From positions 1 through 64,000 of the forward strand of contig CAAGJN010000012.1 of the NCBI GenBank assembly GCA_900770255.1: a stretch of DNA of 64,000 bases. The letters run 5' to 3'. Below the pieces are notes generated by a model. That model searched no databases and was not told the origin of the DNA. It worked only from the letters and a program-made list of their open reading frames with translations. The position numbers and the translations under genes were made by a program. Each line of letters opens with the position of its first letter. Position 1 is the stretch's first letter. Below, one piece after another: positions 1 to 7,024 of this stretch. This DNA is from Clostridia bacterium (lineage in GTDB: Bacteria; Bacillota; Clostridia; Oscillospirales; Acutalibacteraceae).

Positions 1-79
1 CACCTCCGGCGATCTCGAGGCTCTCGAGAAGCTCGCCAAGGCTCAGATGGATATCGGCAACAGCAAGAAAGAGCTGTAA
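1..79 (+). CDS. GPH-family sugar:cation symporter, C-terminal end only
   Basis: Reading frame open from the left window edge to the TAA at 77-79. The 25 visible codons end in TSGDLEALEKLAKAQMDIGN plus a short charged tail. This nearly repeats the last residues of the complete transporter at 258-1832 (TSGDLEALERLAKAQMEIGE). I infer the 3' end of a tandem paralogue of that transporter: a cytoplasmic tail after the last membrane helix. A rho-independent terminator follows at once, so the two copies are separate transcription units. Only the tail is visible, so family assignment rests on the match to the neighbour. Confidence 0.75.
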   Translation, partial: TSGDLEALEKLAKAQMDIGNSKKEL

Positions 80-106
80 AATTGATGTGTAAAAGTTAAT
101 TTTATT

Positions 107-142
107 CCGTCCGGCGTCATTGCACCGGGCGGAGCTTTTATA
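107..142 (+). terminator. Rho-independent terminator of upstream transporter
   Basis: Stem ccgtccggcg (107-116) pairs with caccgggcgg (123-132) using a few G-T pairs, loop of six, followed by the T-rich tract around 136-142. It lies 27 bases after the stop of the first transporter. Confidence 0.75.
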
Positions 143-191
143 TATTTTATTAACAATTAACATAAGTTTTGCATGTTTTTAAATAAAACTA

Positions 192-220
192 TTGTAATTA
201 TATGAAATCTATGTTATGAT
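192..220 (+). promoter_or_regulatory. Sigma-A promoter of GPH transporter
   Basis: TTGTAA at 192-197, a 17-base spacer and TATGAT at 215-220. The site lies in an AT-rich stretch 38 bases before the TTG start at 258. Confidence 0.6.
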
Positions 221-257
221 TTGGAAGTAAAACAAATTTCAATGAGGAGGTAATGCT

Positions 258-1832
258 TTGGCAAAGGAAAACACAGCGGCAGTCCGGGACAAAACGGCGC
301 CCGGCAAGGAAGATAACAGCGGCTACGTTTATCAGAACAGGCGGTATGTCGGCACAAAGGAGACGGTTGCCTATATTGTGTACGATATGTCGCAGAGCTT
401 TAATATCGATACATATTCCGGCCGCTTCGTCACGAACATTCTTCAGATCAGCCTGAGATTTCAGCGCATTATCGGTATCATCAACGGTATTTGGGATGTT
501 GTCAACGATGTTATTTTCGGCGCGATCGTGGATAAGACAAGGACCCGCTGGGGTAAGTTCAAGCCCTATCTCGTCGCGCTGGGAATTCCGGGAACGATTG
601 GCACCTGTCTTTTCTGGCTGCTCCCGCTTTTCTTTCACGGAACCGGCTCGGAAAACATATGGAAATTTATCGTATACCTTCTGCTTGCCGTGGTGCGCGA
701 GGGCGCGGGAACTTTCCGCGGAATAGCGCAAAACGGTATTAGGGCTACGATTACGCCGCATCCGGTGGACAGAACCCGTCTTATAACCATTGCTGATTTT
801 GTATCCGGAGCTCTCGGCGAAAAGCTGCCCGAGCAGATAATGACCATTCTGCTTGACCTTATAGGCAGAAACAAGATCAATGTCAGCTATGAAAAGATGT
901 TTATCGGCATGGGCATGTTTACCGCTATTGTAGCGGGTGCCGGCGCGCTGTGGTTCTTCCTGATCTGCAAGGAGAGGGTTATGCAGTCTGTCAAGACGCC
1001 GAGTATCAAGGCGAGCATCAAGTCGATAATAAACAACAAACCGATACTCCTGATGACGCTGTCAAGCATTCTCGGCAGCTTTTCCGTCGGAGGAAGCAAG
1101 CAGGACTACTATATAGACGTTCTCAATTTTGCTTCTCTCGGCCTTATCACGGGTATCCCCGGATCGATCATCAACCCGTTCAGCTACATGGCTGTGCCGT
1201 GGTTCAGACAGCATTTCTCAAGCCGCTTCCTGTATATTATGGGAAGTAAGATAGGAGATATCCTGCTCATTCCTGTTTTCCTTGTGGGCTGTATAGGCGG
1301 CAAGAAGAACGGACTTTACAAGAACGTATGGGTTATGGGTATAGCGCTGACTCTCTGGGAGACGATTTTTATGATTTTCTACGGCGTGCGCAGAATAATC
1401 CCAACAGAGATGTACAACGAGGCTATGGACTACTGTGAGTGGAAAAACGGCTATCGCACAGAGGGCATGACGGTTGTCGCCAAGGAACTGGCCGCGAAGC
1501 TGGCGCGCATCTTCAGCAGCTATGTGTCCAACTATATAAAGCAGCTCATCGGCTACGACCTTACGAGATATGTCAGGGGCACGGCACAGTCCGATGATAC
1601 CAAATTCGGTCTGTTTGCGATGTTTACTATAATTCCGACCATTACCGGTGCGGTCAGTATCATCCCGATGCTGTTCTATGACCTGACCGGCAAGAAGAAA
1701 GAAAAGATGTATGAGGAGCTGCTCGAGAGAAGAGCTGCGCTTTCAAAGGAGGCCACCTCCGGCGACCTTGAGGCTCTTGAGAGACTCGCAAAGGCTCAGA
1801 TGGAGATCGGCGAAATGCACCACGAGCTTTGA
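258..1832 (+). CDS. GPH-family (MelB-like) sugar:cation symporter
   Basis: Predicted 524-residue inner-membrane protein of the glycoside-pentoside-hexuronide:cation symporter family in the major facilitator superfamily. It probably imports a sugar or glycoside with Na+ or H+. Support: many hydrophobic helices and the family signature DKTRTRWGKFKPYL near residues 93-106, after the helix 2 region GIWDVVNDVIFGAIVD. The start is TTG at 258: AGGAGG at 245-250 is 7 bases upstream, while the ATG at 253 is only 2 bases from it and opens a short frame. The C-terminal tail is charged and repeats the tail of the partial gene upstream. The substrate cannot be read from the sequence; a GH3 beta-glucosidase gene lies 5 kb downstream on the other strand. 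Confidence 0.88.
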   Translation: MAKENTAAVRDKTAPGKEDNSGYVYQNRRYVGTKETVAYIVYDMSQSFNIDTYSGRFVTNILQISLRFQRIIGIINGIWDVVNDVIFGAIVDKTRTRWGKFKPYLVALGIPGTIGTCLFWLLPLFFHGTGSENIWKFIVYLLLAVVREGAGTFRGIAQNGIRATITPHPVDRTRLITIADFVSGALGEKLPEQIMTILLDLIGRNKINVSYEKMFIGMGMFTAIVAGAGALWFFLICKERVMQSVKTPSIKASIKSIINNKPILLMTLSSILGSFSVGGSKQDYYIDVLNFASLGLITGIPGSIINPFSYMAVPWFRQHFSSRFLYIMGSKIGDILLIPVFLVGCIGGKKNGLYKNVWVMGIALTLWETIFMIFYGVRRIIPTEMYNEAMDYCEWKNGYRTEGMTVVAKELAAKLARIFSSYVSNYIKQLIGYDLTRYVRGTAQSDDTKFGLFAMFTIIPTITGAVSIIPMLFYDLTGKKKEKMYEELLERRAALSKEATSGDLEALERLAKAQMEIGEMHHEL

Positions 1833-1846
1833 TTTTTAAGACATAC

Positions 1847-1875
1847 AACTCCCCGGCTTGTCCGGGGAGTTTTTG
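1847..1875 (+). terminator. Rho-independent terminator
   Basis: Perfect 10-bp stem aactccccgg (1847-1856) with ccggggagtt (1862-1871), 5-base loop, then a run of T to 1874. Confidence 0.92.
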
Positions 1876-1914
1876 CATACCGTTTTCATTCCTCACTGCC
1901 GGAGAGAACAAATA

Positions 1915-1943
1915 TTGAAAAAACGTTCGTGTAGGAGTATAAT
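1915..1943 (+). promoter_or_regulatory. Strong sigma-A promoter of M16 peptidase
   Basis: TTGAAA (1915-1920), 17-base spacer, TATAAT (1938-1943). It sits 41 bases before the chosen ATG at 1984. Confidence 0.85.
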
Positions 1944-1983
1944 ATATTGATATCTATTGAATTTCAGACGGCGAGGTCTTATT

Positions 1984-3249
1984 ATGCCCGAATATGAAAA
2001 AATAACATTTGATAACGGATTTCGTCTGCTGCTCGACGAGGATCCGCGGGCGAAGAGCTGCTCGATGGGCGTTTGGGTCGGCAGCGGCTCATGCTATGAG
2101 ACGGATGCAACCGCGGGCATATCGCATTTTATAGAACATATGGTTTTTAAGGGCAGCGAAAAGTATTCGTCTGCAGATATAGCGCAGATTTCCGACAGGA
2201 TGGGCGGCGAGCTCAACGCCTATACAGACAAGGAGTGCACCTGCTTTTACACGCGCGTTCTCGACGATGACGCGCCGGAGGCGTTCGAGTTGATTTCGGA
2301 TATGATAACCTCGCCGAGGCTCGATAATGCCGATCTTGAAACCGAAAAGGGCGTTGTTTGCGAGGAGATAGCGATGTATGAGTCGAACCCCGCCGATCTG
2401 TGCGCCGATCTTTTTTATCTCGTTGCGTTTCCGGACAATAAGTTGGGGAAAAATGTCCTCGGCACCCGGCAGACCGTCAATGCCATGACCTCCGATATGC
2501 TGCGCCGCCATATGGAGAAATTTTACTCCCCGGCGGATACGGTAGCCTGCTGCTGCGGCAGCTTCGACCGTGAGAAGATGATCGCTGTATGCAGAAAATA
2601 TTTTTTACATCCGTCCGCAAGCCGGCTGAAGACGGAGCTTGCCCGCGCTGAGTTTTGCCCGGGAGTACATACTTTTGAAAAAAAGACTGAGCAGAATCAG
2701 ATCGTTATCGGCTTTTCTGCGCCGGGTTTGCGCTCTGACAGTCGCTTTGCCTGCCAGCTCATAGCGTCGATGCTCGGCGGTTCGGCGTCGTCACGCCTGT
2801 TCAGAAGGCTTCGCGAGGAGCAGGGGCTCGTCTATTCGGTCGATGCCTGCGCGTCGTCTTATCTGAGCGCGGGTGTGTTCGCCGTGAGCATGGGCGTCTC
2901 GCGCCGCTCGGAGAAGGCGGCGGTGCTCAGCGCGGCTCAGGTGCTGCGTGAATTTCCGGAGACAGTGACTGAACGTGAGCTCGAGCTTGCGCGCGAGCAC
3001 TATCTTTCGGGGCTTATTATGTCGCTCGAGTCGAGCTCGGCGCGCGCAGCACGGTACGGCACGGGCGAGCTGCTGCTCGGAGGAGCGATCAGCGAGCGCG
3101 AGCTTGAAGAGAAAATAAGGGGTATAGGCATCGGCGAAGTGCGCGCGCTTGCGCGCTCGTTTGCGTCGCTCGAAGACGCGTGCATCTGCGCGGTGGGCAG
3201 GACTGCCGGTGAGAAGTTCTATAATAAGGTTGTCAGCGGCAAAAAATAA
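1984..3249 (+). CDS. M16 family zinc metallopeptidase (MPP/YmxG-like)
   Basis: 421 residues, the usual size of bacterial M16B peptidases. The inverted zinc motif is complete: H48-F-I-E51-H52, with the third ligand E128 in the CEEIAMYE region, 76 residues after H52 as the family requires. The C-terminal half carries the typical LFRRLREEQGLVYSV segment. Start ATG 1984 has GAGG at 1973-1976, spacing 7; an upstream in-frame TTG at 1957 lacks a ribosome site. These cytoplasmic peptidases degrade short or unfolded peptides; the substrate is unknown. The proB promoter overlaps its 3' end. Confidence 0.9.
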   Translation: MPEYEKITFDNGFRLLLDEDPRAKSCSMGVWVGSGSCYETDATAGISHFIEHMVFKGSEKYSSADIAQISDRMGGELNAYTDKECTCFYTRVLDDDAPEAFELISDMITSPRLDNADLETEKGVVCEEIAMYESNPADLCADLFYLVAFPDNKLGKNVLGTRQTVNAMTSDMLRRHMEKFYSPADTVACCCGSFDREKMIAVCRKYFLHPSASRLKTELARAEFCPGVHTFEKKTEQNQIVIGFSAPGLRSDSRFACQLIASMLGGSASSRLFRRLREEQGLVYSVDACASSYLSAGVFAVSMGVSRRSEKAAVLSAAQVLREFPETVTERELELAREHYLSGLIMSLESSSARAARYGTGELLLGGAISERELEEKIRGIGIGEVRALARSFASLEDACICAVGRTAGEKFYNKVVSGKK

Positions 3250-3258
3250 TGTTATAAT
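3230..3258 (+). promoter_or_regulatory. Sigma-A promoter of proBA operon
   Basis: TTGTCA (3230-3235), 17-base spacer, TATAAT (3253-3258). The -35 and most of the spacer lie inside the last codons of the M16 gene, so proBA can be transcribed independently of it. Confidence 0.75.
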
Positions 3259-3293
3259 TTATTGTATTCGTTTAAGTGAAAGGCAGTAGGTCA

Positions 3294-4082
3294 ATGAAGG
3301 GAATAAAGGATGCAAAAAGACTAGTTGTGAAGGTTGGCACCTCCACGCTTACATATGACACGGGAAAAGTAAATCTGCGCAGGATGAATAAGCTGGCGCA
3401 GGTGCTCTCAGATCTCAGAAATTCCGGCATAGAGGTGACTCTCGTCACTTCGGCGGCGATAGCGGTCGGCGTAGGCAAGCTCGGGCTCAAGTCACGCCCC
3501 AAGGATATTCCGAGCCGCCAGGCCGTCGCAACGATCGGCCAATGCGAGCTGATGTTTATGTATGATAAGCTGTTCTCCGAATACGGCAATACGATTGGCC
3601 AGCTTCTCATAACCCGCAGCGATTTTGAGAGCGACGAACGAAGGACAAATCTTATAAACTCGTTTGAAAAGCTTTTTGAGTACGGGGCTATCCCGGTAGT
3701 CAACGAAAATGACAGTATAGCGGTCGATGAGATAGTTTTCGGCGATAACGATACGCTCTCGGCGATGGTGGCAAAGCTCATAGACGCCGATGCGCTGGTG
3801 ATCCTCACCGATACCGACGGTCTCTACAGCGGAAACCCGCGCGAGGATGAGAGCGCGTATCTCATTCCTGTTGTCGATGAGATAACGGAGGATATAATGG
3901 CGATTGCCGACACCAAGGGCAGCTCCCGCGGCACGGGCGGCATGGTCACGAAGCTCCATGCGGCTCAGATAGCCACCGAGGCGGGCATCGACACGGTGGT
4001 TATGAACGGCTCGCAGCCAGAGGATCTTTACCGCCTGCTCGACGGCAGGCAGATCGGTACATATTTTAAAGCAAAAGCTTAA
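3294..4082 (+). CDS. proB: Glutamate 5-kinase, short form without PUA domain
   Basis: First step of proline synthesis: ATP-dependent phosphorylation of glutamate to gamma-glutamyl phosphate. The 262-residue protein is an amino-acid-kinase fold only. Recognisable parts are the N-terminal KVGTSTLT phosphate loop, LVTSAAIAVGVGKL, the substrate segment PVVNENDSIAVDEI and the nucleotide segment ILTDTDGLYSGNPR. The protein stops after the kinase domain (GTYFKAKA end), so the PUA domain of the 367-residue E. coli enzyme is absent, as in many Clostridia. ATG 3294 is preferred to GTG 3276; the ribosome site is modest (aaagg and gtagg). It is followed by proA after 16 bases. Confidence 0.95.
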   Translation: MKGIKDAKRLVVKVGTSTLTYDTGKVNLRRMNKLAQVLSDLRNSGIEVTLVTSAAIAVGVGKLGLKSRPKDIPSRQAVATIGQCELMFMYDKLFSEYGNTIGQLLITRSDFESDERRTNLINSFEKLFEYGAIPVVNENDSIAVDEIVFGDNDTLSAMVAKLIDADALVILTDTDGLYSGNPREDESAYLIPVVDEITEDIMAIADTKGSSRGTGGMVTKLHAAQIATEAGIDTVVMNGSQPEDLYRLLDGRQIGTYFKAKA

Positions 4083-4098
4083 AAAGGGGGATTTTTGA

Positions 4099-5349
4099 AT
4101 GAGCGCAAGAACTGTTTTATCAATAGCCGAGGGTGCAAAGGCAGCTCAGCGCGAGCTCGCACGCGCAGGGGGAGCGAAGCGCAGCGAGGCGCTCACGGCG
4201 ATCTCTGCGGCTCTGCGCGCGAATGTCGAAACCATTCTCGAGGCGAACAGGCAGGATACAGCGGCGGCGAGGGAGAACGGCATGGCCGAGTCCATGATAG
4301 ACCGGCTGACTCTTACGCCCGAGCGTATTGAGAGCATGGCAAAGGGCGTTGACGACGTGGCGGCGATGCCGGACCCCGTAGGCAGGGTGATTTCCGGTAC
4401 AACAAGGCCAAACGGTCTGAAAATAGAAAAAGTAAGCGTACCGCTCGGCGTAATAGGCATAATATATGAGGCGAGGCCGAACGTCACCTCGGACGCGGCG
4501 GCGCTGTGTCTCAAGGCGGGCAACGCAGTTATACTGCGCGGCGGCAAGGAGGCGATACGCTCAAACACGGCTGTCATGGAGCTCATGCGCGGCTCGGTCA
4601 GAGAAGTGGGACTTCCCGAGAACGTCGTCAACCTCATTGAGGATACCTCGCGCGAGAGCGCGGGCGAGCTGATGAGAATGAACGGACTTGTCGATGTGCT
4701 CATTCCTCGCGGCGGCGCAGGGCTTATAAAGAGCGTGGTGCAAAATTCGACGGTTCCCGTCATTGAGACCGGCTCAGGCAACTGCCATATCTATATAGAT
4801 GAATTTGCCGATATTGACATGGCAGCCGATATAGTTTTCAACGCAAAAACCTCGCGCCCGTCTGTCTGCAACGCCTGCGAGAGCGTGCTGATACACAAGG
4901 CGGTCGCCGAAAAGGCGATAGTTGCGGTGGCGGGAAGACTCAGCGAGAAGGATGTCGAGATATACGGCGACGAGGTCGTCTGTGCGGCGCTCGATTTTGC
5001 AAAGCCAGCAGCACAGGACGATTGGGGACGCGAGTACCTCGACTACAAAATCAGCATAAAGACGGTGGACAGCATCGATGAGGCCATAGCGCATATCGCA
5101 AAATACAGCACCGGCCACAGCGAAAGCATAATCACCGAGAACTACAAAAACGCGCAGAAATTTTTGAACGAGGTAGATTCCGCGGCGGTGTATGTCAATG
5201 CATCGACCCGCTTTACCGACGGCGGCGAGTTCGGCTTCGGCGCCGAGATAGGAATATCCACCCAGAAGCTCCATGCAAGAGGACCGCTGGGACTCAATAA
5301 TCTGACGAGCGAAAAATATATAGTTTACGGCTCTGGTCAGATACGCTGA
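4099..5349 (+). CDS. proA: Gamma-glutamyl phosphate reductase
   Basis: Second step of proline synthesis: NADPH-dependent reduction of gamma-glutamyl phosphate to glutamate semialdehyde. 416 residues, normal length. The aldehyde-dehydrogenase-like fold shows GVIGIIYEARPNVTSDAAAL, NAVILRGGKEA, and the catalytic cysteine in the SRPSVCNACES segment. The C-terminal TDGGEFGFGAEIGISTQKLH segment is typical. GGGGG at 4086-4090 serves as ribosome site. Co-transcribed with proB and probably with the next two genes. Confidence 0.97.
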   Translation: MSARTVLSIAEGAKAAQRELARAGGAKRSEALTAISAALRANVETILEANRQDTAAARENGMAESMIDRLTLTPERIESMAKGVDDVAAMPDPVGRVISGTTRPNGLKIEKVSVPLGVIGIIYEARPNVTSDAAALCLKAGNAVILRGGKEAIRSNTAVMELMRGSVREVGLPENVVNLIEDTSRESAGELMRMNGLVDVLIPRGGAGLIKSVVQNSTVPVIETGSGNCHIYIDEFADIDMAADIVFNAKTSRPSVCNACESVLIHKAVAEKAIVAVAGRLSEKDVEIYGDEVVCAALDFAKPAAQDDWGREYLDYKISIKTVDSIDEAIAHIAKYSTGHSESIITENYKNAQKFLNEVDSAAVYVNASTRFTDGGEFGFGAEIGISTQKLHARGPLGLNNLTSEKYIVYGSGQIR

Positions 5350-5365
5350 ATAAGGAGGAACGGTA

Positions 5366-6169
5366 ATGAGCACTAAAACGAAAGCTGTTGCCAACGGTAA
5401 AAAAAAGTGGGCGTTCCCGCTGGGAATAGTCGTGGTCGTCCTCGCCGTTATCGGTTTGATTTCCGTTATTGTACTTGCGGTTCGCGGTATAGGCAGTCTC
5501 ACAGACAATAGCGAGAAGTTCACAAAGTATGAGCAGTTCCTTTCACCGATCATAATGAATGACCCCGATCCGTTTGACGATGTGCGCCAAGCGAACATGA
5601 ATCAGCTTATAGATGCGTCGATCTGGTCGCTGCTCAAGAGCGATATCGATATCGATCAGTATGAGTATGCCGAGGGCGACGTGTCGGGCGTTATAGTTCC
5701 GCAGAAGGACGTCGAAAAGCAGTTTGCAAAGATCTTCGGTACCGATGTCAAGCCCGTGCACAGCACGGTTGACGGCGGCGCATACACCTTTACCTACGAC
5801 GAGGCGCGGCAGGCCTACATCGTGCCGTTGACCGGCGTTATGCCGACCTTTATCCCGCGCGTTATCTCGCAGCAGAAAAAGGGCGATTCGATCATTCTCA
5901 CCGTCGGCTGCATCAGCGGCGACGGCTGGGAGCAGGATGAGCGCGGCAACTATATCGAGCCCGCGCCGAGCAAGTATCTCAAGGTAACGCTCCGTGTCAG
6001 CGACGACGGATATTTCATCAGCGCCATTCAGAACACCGACGCGCCCGAAACGGCGGCTACCACAGCGCCCAAGACGACCGAAGCGCCCGCGGCGGAGACT
6101 CCGACCGAAGCGCCGACCGAGGAAACCGCCGAGACTTCCTCTCAGGAGACAACGGCAGCGGAGGGGTAA
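5366..6169 (+). CDS. Membrane-anchored extracellular protein of unknown function
   Basis: 267 residues, not recognised. A basic N-terminus (KKK) is followed by one long hydrophobic segment at about residues 16-40, giving an N-in, C-out single-pass protein. A mixed alpha/beta-looking domain follows (about 50-225). The C-terminus, from about residue 230, is a low-complexity Thr/Glu/Pro/Ala tail (TTEAPAAETPTEAPTEETAE), a typical flexible cell-wall linker. It sits 16 bases after proA with a GGAGG ribosome site and directly precedes the PHP gene, so it is likely in the same transcript. No link to proline metabolism is visible. Confidence 0.75.
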   Translation: MSTKTKAVANGKKKWAFPLGIVVVVLAVIGLISVIVLAVRGIGSLTDNSEKFTKYEQFLSPIIMNDPDPFDDVRQANMNQLIDASIWSLLKSDIDIDQYEYAEGDVSGVIVPQKDVEKQFAKIFGTDVKPVHSTVDGGAYTFTYDEARQAYIVPLTGVMPTFIPRVISQQKKGDSIILTVGCISGDGWEQDERGNYIEPAPSKYLKVTLRVSDDGYFISAIQNTDAPETAATTAPKTTEAPAAETPTEAPTEETAETSSQETTAAEG

Positions 6170-6173
6170 GATC

Positions 6174-6929
6174 ATGTATATTCACGAACCGTGCTATGAG
6201 CTCGAGGAGCTCGCGCTCGATAATCTGCATATCCACACGACATTCTCGCGCTGTGCGAAGCCGGAGATGACGCTTGAGAATATTTTTTCCGAGGCTGGAC
6301 GTATTGGCTGCAGAACTATCGCGCTGACCGACCATTACAACGACGATATCGACGATACTGAGGCACTGCGCAGACTCAATATTCTGCGCGGGCAGGGGAA
6401 GAAGCTGGGCGAGCCGTGTCGCGTGCTCTACGGAATGGAGCTCTCGGGCTACGGGATCGGCAAAACGCTTGAGGGAGACGGATTCAGAAATGAGCTCGAC
6501 TATCGCCTCTATTCCTGCAATCACTATCATCTGGACTTCTGGGAGCAGGCGGAGGAGAAGACCCCGCGGGCATATGCTCTGCACGCGCTGCGAAACGTGA
6601 GCAGCCTTATCGAGAGCGGCAAGCCCGACTGCATAGCGCATCCGCTGACTGCGGGCTACGTCCGTGCGTTTGAGGATATTTCGCTAGTTCCCGCTCAGAT
6701 AACCGACAATGAACTCGGCGATATTATGGAGCTTGCAAAGCGATACAATGTTGCGTGGGAGCTGAACACGGGGAACATCCTCGGCAGCCCGGAGTTTAGC
6801 CGCAGAATGTGGAATACGGGACGCGAGATAGGCAGCTGCTTCAATATGGGTTCGGACGCCCATCGGATATGCGACATCGATTTTGCACCGCATATGGACG
6901 AGCTAAAGAGAATACTCGGCATAAAATAA
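6174..6929 (+). CDS. PHP-domain metal-dependent phosphoesterase
   Basis: 251 residues. The N-terminal HIHTTFSRCAKPEM motif and the later LTDHYND, IAHPL and GSDAH segments are the metal-binding clusters of the PHP superfamily, which includes histidinol-phosphate phosphatase (HisK). No other histidinol-phosphatase gene is visible although the window has the rest of the histidine pathway, so a HisN/HisK role is possible. The gene sits with proBA, however, and family similarity alone does not settle the substrate. ATG 6174 follows GGAGGGG by 8 bases; frame extension upstream overlaps the preceding gene and is spurious. Confidence 0.82.
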   Translation: MYIHEPCYELEELALDNLHIHTTFSRCAKPEMTLENIFSEAGRIGCRTIALTDHYNDDIDDTEALRRLNILRGQGKKLGEPCRVLYGMELSGYGIGKTLEGDGFRNELDYRLYSCNHYHLDFWEQAEEKTPRAYALHALRNVSSLIESGKPDCIAHPLTAGYVRAFEDISLVPAQITDNELGDIMELAKRYNVAWELNTGNILGSPEFSRRMWNTGREIGSCFNMGSDAHRICDIDFAPHMDELKRILGIK

Positions 6930-6973
6930 ACGGATTCGAGCCTTTTCGGCTGTTTCTGTCTTAAAATAACAAC

Positions 6974-7004
6974 GGCCTCCCTGCGGGTTCTACGCAGAGA
7001 GGCC
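6974..7004. terminator. Bidirectional terminator between convergent genes
   Basis: Stem ggcctccctgcg (6974-6985) with cgcagagaggcc (6993-7004), one mismatch, 7-base loop. T-rich sequence follows on the + side; on the - side the exit is gttgttat. It serves the PHP gene and the GH3 gene. Confidence 0.85.
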
Positions 7005-7024
7005 TTATTATTTATATCTTTTAA

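Noticed and set aside
253..456. Short frame starting with ATG just after AGGAGG
   Set aside because: The ATG is only 2 bases from the ribosome site and the frame lies inside the transporter gene read from TTG 258.
5994..6173. Arg/Pro-rich N-terminal extension of the PHP protein
   Set aside because: It is the shifted frame of the Thr/Glu-rich tail of the upstream gene; GGAGGGG and ATG 6174 mark the true start.
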